Shown piece by piece: positions 17,611 to 29,694 of a DNA stretch of 64,000 nucleotides. Both the position numbers and the translations under genes were made by a program. The stretch lies in NCBI RefSeq assembly GCF_025245835.1, contig NZ_JAOBWS010000005.1, positions 124,001-188,000 on the forward strand, given 5' to 3'. The number at the start of each line of letters is the position of its first letter. The first letter of the stretch is position 1. The notes beneath the pieces are model-generated. The model searched no databases. It was given only the letters and a program-made list of their open reading frames with translations, and was not told the DNA's origin. This DNA comes from Rheinheimera sp. 4Y26 (lineage in GTDB: Bacteria > Pseudomonadota > Gammaproteobacteria > Enterobacterales > Alteromonadaceae).

Positions 17611-18875
17611 TCCGCAGTGATTTTGCCCGCAAAATGATGAGTAACAGTGTGGCGCAAGGGCTAAATTTTGGCTCGCGCTGGTTATTAAATCTGGCGCTGG
17701 CGCGGCATTTACTGGAAACAGAATTTGGCTTATTTAGTTTTGTTTATATGCTGGCCAATCTGTTTTTCCCGACCATTGCCTTTGGCGTGAATTTTTATTT
17801 GATTCATAATGCGGCAAAAGAGCGCAATATCAATACCTTAATCAGCAGTTTAACTATCAGTTTGCTGGTGTTTATACTGCTTTGTGCAGGCTTTTTTGGT
17901 TACAGCCTGCTGGCGTCTGATCCACTGCCTTACAGCCTTTATCTGTTAAGTCTGGCGATAGGGCTGGTGTGGGCGCTGAATCAGGCTATTTTCAGTTACC
18001 TCAAAGGGGCGCAGCAGTTTGCCATTGAAGTGAAAAGCCAGTTACTTGGCGCCAGCCTGATGCTGGTGCTGGTGGCTTTTGTCTGGTTTGAAGCCATTGA
18101 TAACACGGCCACAGTACTTGGCTGGATCCTGCTTCTGAGTCTGGCGCCGCTGTGGGTTGGGCTTAGGGTGATCAAGCCGCAGTTACGCGAGGCGGCTTTG
18201 GTACCGGCGCAATTATGGCAGGCATTGTGGCAGGGCAAAACCTGGCGCGACAGATTCAGTTATGCCTGGCATGACGTTTTTGCTATTTACCTGACCAATA
18301 TCCCTTTTATTTTTTTGGCGATGTTCAGTACCCTAACGGCGCTCGGCCAATTCCGTAAAGCTTTTATTTTGTTTATGCCGGTGACTTTATTGCCGGTGGT
18401 GTTTTCGCAGGTGTTGTTGTCGAAATTAAGTGCCAAAGCCGTATTGCAGGACAAAGTAGCGTTATTTAAACGTATTTTGCTGTTAAGCTTGCCGCTGTTG
18501 TCTGTGCCTTATCTATTGTTAATGTTGTTATATCCCTGGTTATATCCCTGGCTTTTGAATGAGCGGTTGACGCCTGATACTGATTTGGTGACTTTACTGG
18601 TGGTGATCACGCTGTGGCTAACGCTGGTGAAAACCTATTTTGAAGTCTGGATCACCGCAACAGGGCGCAGCGACTGGCGGGCAGCCAATGTCACCCTGGT
18701 GGCGTTGTTAAGTTCGCTGGCTTATTTATGGCTGAATAACGAGCTGGATTCTGTCAGCGCGGCCTGGGTTTTTATGTGGTCAAATTTGACTGCGGTGTTG
18801 TTTCTGCAGATTTTGTGTTGGCGCGGATATCAACAGGACAAAAAAGCTGTGATTAAAAAGAGCCCGACAGGCTAG
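17607..18875 (+). CDS. Second Wzx-like flippase
   Basis: A 422-aa polytopic protein with about 12 hydrophobic segments and the N-terminal ARHLLETEFGLFSFVYMLAN stretch typical of PST/Wzx exporters. It overlaps the wzy-like gene by 4 nt and ends the rightward operon, which is closed by a strong terminator. The locus thus holds two flippase genes on opposite strands. This one is tied by operon to the Wzz/Wzy-like pair and so is the likelier partner of the polymerised glycan. Confidence 0.78.
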   Translation: MIRSDFARKMMSNSVAQGLNFGSRWLLNLALARHLLETEFGLFSFVYMLANLFFPTIAFGVNFYLIHNAAKERNINTLISSLTISLLVFILLCAGFFGYSLLASDPLPYSLYLLSLAIGLVWALNQAIFSYLKGAQQFAIEVKSQLLGASLMLVLVAFVWFEAIDNTATVLGWILLLSLAPLWVGLRVIKPQLREAALVPAQLWQALWQGKTWRDRFSYAWHDVFAIYLTNIPFIFLAMFSTLTALGQFRKAFILFMPVTLLPVVFSQVLLSKLSAKAVLQDKVALFKRILLLSLPLLSVPYLLLMLLYPWLYPWLLNERLTPDTDLVTLLVVITLWLTLVKTYFEVWITATGRSDWRAANVTLVALLSSLAYLWLNNELDSVSAAWVFMWSNLTAVLFLQILCWRGYQQDKKAVIKKSPTG

Positions 18876-18929
18876 GGCATCACGAGCGCATAATTAGACA
18901 GGGCTAAAGTCTGATGGGCCTGTTTCGAT

Positions 18930-18961
18930 AAAAAAAGGAGCTGAATTCAGCTCCTTTTTTG
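18930..18961. terminator. Bidirectional terminator between flippase and wecC
   Basis: A perfect palindrome with GGAGCTGAATTCAGCTCC core flanked by A-run and T-run. It serves the rightward glycan operon and, in reverse, wecC. Confidence 0.9.
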
Positions 18962-19005
18962 TTGTGGTGTTTAGTCATTCTTATCAAAGAAAACTGCAAA
19001 AACCT

Positions 19006-20223
19006 TTATTCACCCACCACGTTAATCACTGTTTTACCGCTCAAATCAATGCCGTTGAAGGCTTTGTGTTTCACCAGGATCACAATAATATCCGCCGTTA
19101 AACCTTGCTCCAGGCTCACCAGTTCGGCATTGGCATGCAGTTTATTGGTGCTGTGAATATTTGGCTCTACCGCCATCACTTTACCGTTGTAGCTGTCGGC
19201 CAGCTTGTTGGTGATATGCAGCGCCGGGCTTTCGCGTAAGTCGTCGATATCCGGTTTAAAGGCCAGACCAAAACAAGCCACTGAAGGTTTGTTTAAGCTG
19301 TGGTTGGCGATGGTGGACAGTACTTTTTGCAGTACCCACTCAGGTTTAAAGTCGTTTACTTCACGGGCAGTGCGGATAATTTTGGCCTGCTCTGGCGCTG
19401 AGTGCACAATAAACCATGGATCTACCGCAATACAGTGGCCGCCCACGCCTGCACCCGGAGTCAGGATGTTGACGCGCGGGTGACGGTTGGCCATCCGGAT
19501 CAGTTCCCACACATTGATGTTTAACTTGTCACAAATCAGCGACAGTTCATTGGCAAAAGCAATGTTGACATCACGGAAAGCATTTTCGGTCAGTTTGGAC
19601 ATTTCGGCAGTGCGGGCATCTGTTACCAGTAATTCACCGGCGACAAAAGTGTTGTACAGCGCTTTGGCTTTGGCCGAACAGGCGGCACTTAAACCACCGA
19701 TAATACGGTCGTTTGAAATTAACTCATGTACCACTTTGCCTGGCAGCACACGCTCAGGGCAATAAGCCACGTGCAAATCCGGGGTGCTGGAGTCTGTTGG
19801 TAAAGTTAAATCCGGGCGGCTTTCTTTGATCCATTTACAGATGAGTTCTGTGGTGCCAACCGGGCTGGTAGATTCCAGCACCACCAGGTTGCCTTTGGCA
19901 AGCACAGGGGCAATAGATTTCACCGCAGCTTCAACGTAAGACAAGTCCGGTGATAAATCGTCAAAAAACGGCGTCGGTACCGCAATCATAAAAGCGTCAG
20001 CCGGTGCAGCTTTGGTTTGGGCCGACAAATAACCACCGGTTACAGCGGCATTAACCAGCAGATCAAGCTCTGGCTCGACAATATGAATTTTACCCTGATT
20101 GATGGTATCAACCGCGTGTTGATTGACATCAACACCAATCACTCTGAGTTTACGGGAGGCCAGCATGGCCGCTGTTGGCAAGCCGATATAACCCAATCCA
20201 ATCACTGATACTGTTTGCAACAT
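19006..20223 (-). CDS. wecC: UDP-N-acetyl-D-mannosamine dehydrogenase WecC
   Basis: A 405-aa UDP-glucose/GDP-mannose dehydrogenase-family enzyme that oxidises UDP-ManNAc to UDP-ManNAcA with NAD+. It follows E. coli WecC closely: SVIGLGYIGLPTAAMLASRK (Rossmann), GVDVNQHAVDTINQGKIHIV, VLESTSPVGTTELI, AYCPERVLPGK, KLTENAFRDVNIAFANEL, and the catalytic-Cys segment GAGVGGHCIAVDPWFIV near residue 253. ATG 20223 is chosen over the longer frame because GGAG lies 7 nt upstream and the Rossmann motif begins at once. Transcribed alone, flanked by the terminator on one side and a divergent gene on the other. The UDP-GlcNAc 2-epimerase that would feed it (WecB) is not in the window. Confidence 0.92.
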   Translation of the reverse strand: MLQTVSVIGLGYIGLPTAAMLASRKLRVIGVDVNQHAVDTINQGKIHIVEPELDLLVNAAVTGGYLSAQTKAAPADAFMIAVPTPFFDDLSPDLSYVEAAVKSIAPVLAKGNLVVLESTSPVGTTELICKWIKESRPDLTLPTDSSTPDLHVAYCPERVLPGKVVHELISNDRIIGGLSAACSAKAKALYNTFVAGELLVTDARTAEMSKLTENAFRDVNIAFANELSLICDKLNINVWELIRMANRHPRVNILTPGAGVGGHCIAVDPWFIVHSAPEQAKIIRTAREVNDFKPEWVLQKVLSTIANHSLNKPSVACFGLAFKPDIDDLRESPALHITNKLADSYNGKVMAVEPNIHSTNKLHANAELVSLEQGLTADIIVILVKHKAFNGIDLSGKTVINVVGE

Positions 20224-20418
20224 AGCGTCACTCCGATTGCTTGCTATTTTTGTGGCAGATAGTATCACAGCTTGCAACTAAGTAAGCGGGCGTCAAGCCC
20301 CGGCAATACAAAAATAGTTTGTGCTGGTATTTTTATTCTGGCTGGCGTCAGAACAAATGAGCTGTCATCATTGCGCATCTGCGGGAATTTTTAGTGCGGG
20401 CAGTTTAAGGAGTATGCT

Positions 20419-21168
20419 GTGAAAGATTTAATTGAGCCTTTTTTGTATCCTCACAATTTATTTTTATGGGGTCTGGTATTTGCGGCTGTCAGATATCGCA
20501 AAAAGGGGCTTTGGCTGTTGCTGTTATGGTTTTATGCTTTTGGCAATGGTTACCTTGGCAATCAGGTACGCGATTGGTATTACAACAACATCAGTGCCAC
20601 AGCAGTGGCACCTGACTTTCAGGGCAACTACGTGGTGTTAGGTTGTGGCGGTAGCGAAAACAACTTACCCGATTGTGCCAAAAGCCGTTTGGAACAGCTC
20701 TCAGAAGTTTTGGCAGAGCGTCCGGCAGCAACAACAGTGCATATCACCACTTTATATTGTCAGCCTTATTTGGATTATTTACAGAAACAACTAAAACAGC
20801 AGGTAGAGCTGGATTGTTTCCATGGCGGTGCCACCACTTATCATGAGTTTTATCAGTTAAATAACCGGCTGGATAAAAGCGTCCCTTATATTTTTGTCAG
20901 CAGTGATTATCATGCGTTCAGAGTCAAACGCCTGGCTGAACAATATCAATTAAATGCCACAGTATTGTCGGCGCCCAGTTCAACTTTTAAACCTGTGAAT
21001 TGTGGCACAGCCTGCTACCTGACGGTGAACTTATCGAATTTTGATTTATTCGCCAAACTGACCGCTGAGATCAGCAGTTATTATGTATATGCCATCACCA
21101 AAGGCTGGGTCAGCTGGTATAAAGAAACACAGCTTCAAAACTCGGAGCAGAAAATTGCAACACCCTGA
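20419..21168 (+). CDS. YdcF/ElyC/SanA-family (DUF218) membrane protein
   Basis: A 249-aa protein with N-terminal hydrophobic segments (FLWGLVFAAVRY and GLWLLLLWFYAFGNGYLGN) and a DUF218 domain. NYVVLGCGGSENN is the usual hydrophobic-strand-plus-glycine opening. FVSSDYHAFRVKRLAEQY near residue 154 is the (T/S)S.-H-R motif of the family. GTG 20419 follows AAGGAG. E. coli members (ElyC, SanA) affect envelope integrity, and ElyC is linked to undecaprenyl-phosphate use. The position next to wecC suggests a glycan or lipid-carrier role; the biochemical function is unknown. A second DUF218 gene is at 47002-47829. Confidence 0.8.
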   Translation: MKDLIEPFLYPHNLFLWGLVFAAVRYRKKGLWLLLLWFYAFGNGYLGNQVRDWYYNNISATAVAPDFQGNYVVLGCGGSENNLPDCAKSRLEQLSEVLAERPAATTVHITTLYCQPYLDYLQKQLKQQVELDCFHGGATTYHEFYQLNNRLDKSVPYIFVSSDYHAFRVKRLAEQYQLNATVLSAPSSTFKPVNCGTACYLTVNLSNFDLFAKLTAEISSYYVYAITKGWVSWYKETQLQNSEQKIATP

Positions 21169-21214
21169 TTGTGTTGTGTTTTACCCTGCTTTTGCCGCTG
21201 CTATTCCGATATTT

Positions 21215-21264
21215 GCCAGCAACAAAAAACCGCAGCTCTAAGGCTGCGGTTTTTTGTTGCTGGC
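21215..21264. terminator. Strong bidirectional terminator with a 22-bp perfect stem
   Basis: Arms 21215-21236 and 21243-21264 are perfectly complementary with a 6-nt loop (TCTAAG). The core is CCGCAGC/GCTGCGG with A/T runs on both sides. It sits between converging genes. Confidence 0.9.
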
Positions 21265-21299
21265 ATTCAGTTGAATCTGATGATGTTGTTGCCTCCGAT

Positions 21300-23234
21300 T
21301 CAGAGCGGCAGATAACGTTTTAAGAAAGTTTCCATTTCGGCAAATGCTTCGGTGCGCTCTTGCTCAGTATCAAAAAAGTGGGTGCCATCTTCCTGCTCCA
21401 GATAGCTTACCGGAATACCTTTGGCTTTTAATGCGCTATAAAGCTCTGCCGACTGTTTATAAGGCACCCGGGTGTCTTTTACACCGTGGATCAACAACAG
21501 TGGTTTTTTAATTTTATCCAGATGATGTATGGCTGACACCGCATCCAGAGTTTTAGCATCATTTTCATAATCGCCGATAGTGGCTATCTGAATAGCTTTT
21601 CTGGTGTCGTTGTTGGCACCGTCAGATCTGAGCATGGCTGTTAAGTCAGAAATGCCGGAGATCGAGACAAAACACTGAAATTTGTCGCTGTCTCGAAAAC
21701 TGGCGACCAAAGCGGCATAACCACCATAACTGGCACCGACGATACAACTGCGTTTAGTGTCCAGATCCGGGTTGGCACTGACTGCTGCCAGCGCATCCAT
21801 CAGATCATCCTGCATTTTTTGGCCCCATTGTTTGTAACCCGCAGTTTCAAACTGAGTGCCAAAACCGGCCGAACCGCGGAAATTCACCTGCAACACGGCG
21901 TAACCCATAGCACTGAAAAACTGCACAAAAGGGTCAAAGCTTTTGCTGTCACGGGAAATTGGGCCACCGTGCGGGAATAAAATCACCGGTGCAGCTTTTT
22001 CTTTTTGCAGTGGCATTGTCAGATAACCTTGCAACGGCAGGCCGTCTCTGCTGGTAAATGCAATAGAAGTAACCGAAGGTAAAGCTGTTTTTTCCAGATG
22101 TGGATACTGACTAAACCAAAAGGCGGCTTTTTTGGTATTAAAGTCCAGTGTCAGAAAACGACCTGGCTGATTGTCTTTTACGCTGTAAATGACCACCCGC
22201 TTGCCATCATCACTGTAGCTGGTGATGTAAGAATGCCTGTCGGGCATTAATGCTTTAATTTGCTGATTTTTCTCATGTTGATCTGAGTCGATAAACACCT
22301 GCTCATAAAAATCCTTAGTAAAACCATAACCAATCAGTTTACCGGCTTTGCTGTAGGTTGTGCTGATATCATGGCCTTCAACCTGATACACCGGGGCGCT
22401 GATTTCACCTGTTGCTAAATCAAAATAAGCCAGGTGGTTAAAGTTATTTTTGTAGTCGGTGTTCACCAGCACAGCTTTGCCATCCGCAGATAAACCCACA
22501 GGGAAAAAATCAATATCGCCTGTTAAATCAATAGTTTTTAGTTTTTTCCATGCTTGATCAGGGGCTGGTTTAAACTCGATACTGAGCAGCTGCTTATCAA
22601 GCACAGTAGAAAAAACAACATTGCCTTTGCGATCTGACACAAAGCCGGAGCGATCACCGGCAGCACTTTCAACTTTACTGAATTTGCTGTCATAAACATT
22701 GACTTTAAACACCGCATAACCCCGGTCACGCTCGTCATAAGCCCGCACTAACACATGTTCATCGTCTTCGGCTAAATCATTGAGCAGATGTGTACTTTGT
22801 AAACCTGCAACTCTGCTGTCTTCAGCTTTTTTATAAGTGGACTGGTTTCTGATTTCGAGCAGGTCTGAACCATCGCTATTCACCGCATACATGGTATGGA
22901 TACGATAAAAGCGGCCGGCAATATATTTAGCGCGGCTGGCATTAATTAATAATCTTTTGTTGTTCACCCAATCGACCGATTCTATGCGGTCTGAGCTTGA
23001 TTTTAAACTGACCAGAGCGGTGGTTTCATGTTGACCAAATGGGGCCGTCATCACAACGGCTTTGCCATCAATGTGAAAAGTGCCAGCCAGAGTTTCGCCG
23101 TCAGGCGATATCGACACATCCTGAACTAACGGCATTTTGCCAAACTTTTCGACAAGTTCAGAAGCTTGTAATGAAGGTTGCACAAAAATAACGAGCAGCA
23201 GGCTCAAGGCGCTGAGTGTTGGGAAATGTTTCAT
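21300..23234 (-). CDS. Secreted S9-family (prolyl oligopeptidase-type) peptidase
   Basis: A 644-aa serine peptidase with a signal peptide (MKHFPTLSALSLLLVIFVQ, cleavage near ASEL). An N-terminal beta-propeller-like region covers about residues 30-380, and a C-terminal alpha/beta-hydrolase domain follows. The nucleophile is in GASYGGYAALVAS near residue 490, the acid in IHGVKDTRVP and the His in EDGTHFFDTEQE. ILFPHGGPISRDS is the oxyanion-side loop. These are hallmarks of the acylaminoacyl-peptidase/S9C-like group. ATG 23234 is preferred because AGGG lies 9 nt upstream; the ATG at 23243 is too close to it. Expected to act in the periplasm or outside on short peptides. Monocistronic. Confidence 0.9.
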   Translation of the reverse strand: MKHFPTLSALSLLLVIFVQPSLQASELVEKFGKMPLVQDVSISPDGETLAGTFHIDGKAVVMTAPFGQHETTALVSLKSSSDRIESVDWVNNKRLLINASRAKYIAGRFYRIHTMYAVNSDGSDLLEIRNQSTYKKAEDSRVAGLQSTHLLNDLAEDDEHVLVRAYDERDRGYAVFKVNVYDSKFSKVESAAGDRSGFVSDRKGNVVFSTVLDKQLLSIEFKPAPDQAWKKLKTIDLTGDIDFFPVGLSADGKAVLVNTDYKNNFNHLAYFDLATGEISAPVYQVEGHDISTTYSKAGKLIGYGFTKDFYEQVFIDSDQHEKNQQIKALMPDRHSYITSYSDDGKRVVIYSVKDNQPGRFLTLDFNTKKAAFWFSQYPHLEKTALPSVTSIAFTSRDGLPLQGYLTMPLQKEKAAPVILFPHGGPISRDSKSFDPFVQFFSAMGYAVLQVNFRGSAGFGTQFETAGYKQWGQKMQDDLMDALAAVSANPDLDTKRSCIVGASYGGYAALVASFRDSDKFQCFVSISGISDLTAMLRSDGANNDTRKAIQIATIGDYENDAKTLDAVSAIHHLDKIKKPLLLIHGVKDTRVPYKQSAELYSALKAKGIPVSYLEQEDGTHFFDTEQERTEAFAEMETFLKRYLPL

Positions 23235-23375
23235 TTGGGTCATCCCTGATGTTGTGAATAAAGTCATAGTTCTGCTTCTGCAGACTCTGAAAATGTAGTA
23301 TAAAAGTTAATTTATGTGATTTTTTTGTTTTATGTAGAGCTTTGTTGCACATTCAGTTTACAGCGTTTCAGGAAT

Positions 23376-23403
23376 AAAAAAACCGCCATCTGGCGGTTTT
23401 TTT
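23376..23403. terminator. Terminator for leucine dehydrogenase (minus strand)
   Basis: ACCGCCA/TGGCGGT stem flanked by A7 and T7. It lies just past the leftward leucine dehydrogenase stop codon. Confidence 0.85.
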
Positions 23404-23434
23404 GACTAATTAACATACAGTTAATTGCGATAGA

Positions 23435-24478
23435 TTATTTGCGACCGCGGGCAATAATTTCCTGCGCCATTAAGTCAGCAATAGCATTGGTTGGTTGTTG
23501 CTCGGCATCAGCACGTTGGAAGATATTCAGCAAAGTATGGTAAATCTCCATCACTTTTGCCGTAGATTCTGACTCGCTGTAACCTTCAGGACGCATTTCA
23601 AAAGAAACGTTAATGATACCACCGGCGTTAATTACATAATCCGGTGCATATAAAATGCCTTTTTGCCGTAATAACTCACCATGACGGGCTTCTTTAAGTT
23701 GGTTATTGGCACAACCTGCAATCACCTTACATTTGAATTGCTCAATGGTGTGGTCATTGATGGTGGCGCCTAAGGCACATGGTGCGTAGATATCGCAAGA
23801 CTGGCTGTAAATTTCATCCAGACCAACAGCTGTGGCATTAAACTGAGCCACTGCGCGGCTGACTGCATCCTGATTAATATCAGTGACAATCAGTTTTGCG
23901 CCTTCTTTATGCAGGTATTCACACAGATAAAAACCAACACTGCCAAGGCCTTGTACTGCAACAGTTAAACCTTTTAATGAATCATTACCAAACTTGTGTT
24001 TAGCTGCCGCTTTTAAACCCTGATAAGAGCCAAGAGCGGTAAATGGCGCCGGGTTACCGCTTTTACCTTCCAGACCTGCGACATAAGGGGTTTCTTTATT
24101 GACAATAGAAATGTCTGCCGTGGTGATGTTCACGTCTTCTGCACTGACATAACTACCGCTTAAGCCATGGACAAACTTGCCGAACTTGCGGAATAAAGCT
24201 TCTGACTTAATGGTTTTGGCGTTGCCGATAATTACTGACTTGCCGCCGCCCAGCGGTAAACCTGCCATGGCGTTTTTGTAAGTCATACCGCGGGATAACC
24301 TTAATACATCAACCAGCGCATCTTCGTCAGCAACATAGTCCCACAGCCGGCAACCGCCAACCGCAGGGCCGAGTTTAGTGCTGTGGACGGCGATAATGGC
24401 TTTTAAGCCAGTTTCTTTATCGCTGCAAAATACGACTTGTTCATGGTTGTCAAATTCTGGGTGGTTAAATACTGCCAC
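23435..24478 (-). CDS. ldh: Leucine dehydrogenase (Glu/Leu/Phe/Val dehydrogenase family)
   Basis: A 347-aa NAD-dependent amino acid dehydrogenase that deaminates branched-chain amino acids to 2-oxo acids and ammonia. The length is close to Bacillus LeuDH (about 365 aa). Seen: GPAVGGCRLWDY, the catalytic-Lys segment GMTYKNAMAGLPLGGGKSVI near residue 65-84 (GGGK binding and MxxKNA), SAEDVNITTAD, and the Rossmann motif VAVQGLGSVGFYLCEYL near residue 180. CANNQL and YAPDYVINAGGIINV are also typical. The start is GTG 24478 with GGAG 8 nt upstream. It is alone in its transcription unit. Valine/leucine catabolism is the likely role; Leu versus Phe/Val preference is inferred from length and motifs. 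Confidence 0.9.
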   Translation of the reverse strand: MAVFNHPEFDNHEQVVFCSDKETGLKAIIAVHSTKLGPAVGGCRLWDYVADEDALVDVLRLSRGMTYKNAMAGLPLGGGKSVIIGNAKTIKSEALFRKFGKFVHGLSGSYVSAEDVNITTADISIVNKETPYVAGLEGKSGNPAPFTALGSYQGLKAAAKHKFGNDSLKGLTVAVQGLGSVGFYLCEYLHKEGAKLIVTDINQDAVSRAVAQFNATAVGLDEIYSQSCDIYAPCALGATINDHTIEQFKCKVIAGCANNQLKEARHGELLRQKGILYAPDYVINAGGIINVSFEMRPEGYSESESTAKVMEIYHTLLNIFQRADAEQQPTNAIADLMAQEIIARGRK

Positions 24479-24702
24479 GTCTTATTCTCCGTTGTTATCA
24501 GCAGGTGCAAGGTTAAATTGCCGCCTGGCAGGGGACCGGTTTTTTCGCGGCGGAATGTACCACTTCAAACCGGTTTTCGCCATCAATCCCAAAAAATAAT
24601 GTCTGGTCAGTCCAGCAGATTGTCGACAATTTATCTTGCTGCTTGTCAAAAAGCCTGCCCTGACTTAGAGTGCATTTTTTAGTTGTAGTGAAGAGAATCA
24701 GC

Positions 24703-25134
24703 ATGACATCAAACAACCAGCAGCAAGCAACGGCCTTAACCGAAGACCAAACCAACGAATGGCTGCGTCAGCAATTTCAAAAAGCAAATTTGCATCTGGC
24801 CGAACAGGGCGTTGTGATGGACAACGTTGCGGTGAATGAATCCCGCTACGTGGCGCCTTATGTGGCGGTGTGGAAAATTAATGCATTAAACCGAAAAAGC
24901 TACTGGGTCATTTCCGGCGAAGTGCCGGTAGACTTTCTGGAGCTAAGTGCTGCTGCTGACGCCAGAGAGTCGTTACGCGCCTTTTCGTTGCGTTGGCAGA
25001 TGAAAGCGCAGCAGCTGATTGATGCAGGTGTGCAGGATCAAACAGCTGCTGGTTACATCCAGTTGCTGGTCAATAGCGCCCATTCCTTATATGACCTGTT
25101 TGAAAGTGAAAAACTCTGGGGATCAGCCGTTTAA
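24703..25134 (+). CDS. DUF4826 family protein
   Basis: A 143-aa protein that I recognise as DUF4826-like from the pattern WLRQQFQKANLHLAEQGV, ESRYVAPYVAVWKI and YWVISGEVPVDFL. No signal peptide or membrane helix. Start ATG 24703 follows GAGA by about 7 nt; an upstream ATG at 24670 is less likely. The family is of unknown function and common in marine gammaproteobacteria. Divergent from leucine dehydrogenase and closed by a terminator. Confidence 0.75.
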   Translation: MTSNNQQQATALTEDQTNEWLRQQFQKANLHLAEQGVVMDNVAVNESRYVAPYVAVWKINALNRKSYWVISGEVPVDFLELSAAADARESLRAFSLRWQMKAQQLIDAGVQDQTAAGYIQLLVNSAHSLYDLFESEKLWGSAV

Positions 25135-25204
25135 GATCTGCAGCAGATCAAAGCTGCCCTATGATTGCAGTCAGATTTCAGTCCTGCTGTGTGGTAACAG
25201 CAAT

Positions 25205-25236
25205 AAAAAAAGCCACGGTTTATCGTGGCTTTTTTA
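25205..25236. terminator. Terminator after the DUF4826 gene
   Basis: AAGCCACG/CGTGGCTT stem with A and T runs on either side, between converging genes, so it may serve roxA as well. Confidence 0.85.
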
Positions 25237-25253
25237 CAGCGGTTAATAACCGT

Positions 25254-26408
25254 TTATTCAATAAAATACCAATAACCCAGATTGATCAGCATGGTTAACA
25301 ACTGCAGTTTTGCCGGATTGTCAGCAAAGCTGGCCGCAGTGGCCTGATCCAGTTGTACTTGTTCACAAAGTTGCTTAACTGTCGACAATTCTGTTGCCGG
25401 CAAGTTGATGGTATTGCCATTGATAAAAAGCAGAATGTCATCATTGGGCGATGGCTGAATATAACAACAACGTAAGCCACCCAGACGCGCCAATACCGAG
25501 CCTTCCTCTAAATATTCAGCAATTTCATCGGCCTGGTAATGTGGATCCGGCTCTGTAGCATCCAGTTCATGTTTGGCGTGAGTGATATAACTGCCAAAAT
25601 AACGCGCCAGCAATTCAGGTTCATCAATCATTTGTTGCAGCAGGTTTTTTACCTTGCCAAGGTCTTTGGCACTGATTTCACCCACTGCGCTGGTGGCGGT
25701 GCGATCCGGATCAGTAAAACGGTCGCCACTGATTTCATTTTCAATCAGAAAATCAGCAAGGCCCGTGACTAAATCTTTTTGTGCCGGGGCGCGAAAACCA
25801 ACCGAATAACTTAAACTGGCATCCACCGAAATACCGTCATGCGGACATCCTGGCGGAATATATAAAATATCACCAGGTTCAGTGATCACATCGATACAGT
25901 CGGTAAAAGGGCTCACCTGCAATAAACGCGGATGTGGGCAATGTTGTGTCAGGCTTTTGTCCGGCATACCTACACGCCAGTGCCGTTTCCCCATGCCCTG
26001 AATAATAAATACGTCGTATTGATCCAGATGAGGGCCGACACCACCACCTGGTGTGGAAAATGAAATCATTAAGTCGTCAATCCGCCAGTTGGGGATAAAA
26101 CGAAAAGGTTCAATCAGCGCGGCAGACTCCGGATGCCAGTGGTCAACGGCTTGCACCAATAAGGTCCAGTTTTGTTCACCAAAGCTGCTGAAATCTTCAA
26201 AAGGGCCGGTTTCCAGCTGCCAATCGCCACCGGCATTACTGACAATACGGGATTCAATTTCTTCTTCACCGGCAAGACCAGCCAGCTCGTCAGGACTTAT
26301 CGGATCAGCAAAGTTGGCAAAACCTTGTTTAATCAGCAGTGGTTTTTTTTGCCAGAACTCGGCCAGAAAACGCTCAATGGTTAAATCGTGCAGATTTAAA
26401 GTGTACAT
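25254..26408 (-). CDS. roxA: Ribosomal protein uL16 3-hydroxylase RoxA (YcfD, JmjC-type)
   Basis: A 384-aa cupin/JmjC 2-oxoglutarate-Fe(II) oxygenase (E. coli 373 aa) that hydroxylates an Arg of ribosomal protein uL16. The HxD iron motif is in GPHLDQYDVFIIQGMGKRHW near residue 126 and the distal His in YIPPGCPHDGISVD near 187. HCPHPRLLQVSPF is typical. A C-terminal winged-helix-like region (about 290-384) follows the dimerisation part. ATG 26408 has AAGGA about 8 nt upstream. It lies downstream of purB behind a terminator, so it probably has its own promoter. The roxA-purB neighbourhood resembles the E. coli order, where phoQP lies between them. Confidence 0.92.
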   Translation of the reverse strand: MYTLNLHDLTIERFLAEFWQKKPLLIKQGFANFADPISPDELAGLAGEEEIESRIVSNAGGDWQLETGPFEDFSSFGEQNWTLLVQAVDHWHPESAALIEPFRFIPNWRIDDLMISFSTPGGGVGPHLDQYDVFIIQGMGKRHWRVGMPDKSLTQHCPHPRLLQVSPFTDCIDVITEPGDILYIPPGCPHDGISVDASLSYSVGFRAPAQKDLVTGLADFLIENEISGDRFTDPDRTATSAVGEISAKDLGKVKNLLQQMIDEPELLARYFGSYITHAKHELDATEPDPHYQADEIAEYLEEGSVLARLGGLRCCYIQPSPNDDILLFINGNTINLPATELSTVKQLCEQVQLDQATAASFADNPAKLQLLTMLINLGYWYFIE

Positions 26409-26426
26409 ATCTGAATTCCTTCGTCA

Positions 26427-26458
26427 GAAAAAGGCACCGCCGGTAAAACCGGCGGTGC
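26427..26458 (-). terminator. Terminator for the purB operon (minus strand)
   Basis: A 10-bp perfect stem CACCGCCGGT/ACCGGCGGTG with a 3-nt loop. On the minus strand it is followed by CCTTTTTC. Confidence 0.75.
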
Positions 26459-26536
26459 TGCGCTCTGAAGTGAGCCGCTGTTTTATGCCAGTGGCATAAG
26501 GCGCCACCGGTTGCTTCAAAAGTTCAGAGTCTGAGT

Positions 26537-28548
<2,012 letters not shown>

Positions 28549-28550
28549 AA

Positions 28551-29684
<1,134 letters not shown>

Positions 29685-29694
29685 TTATAGCACT

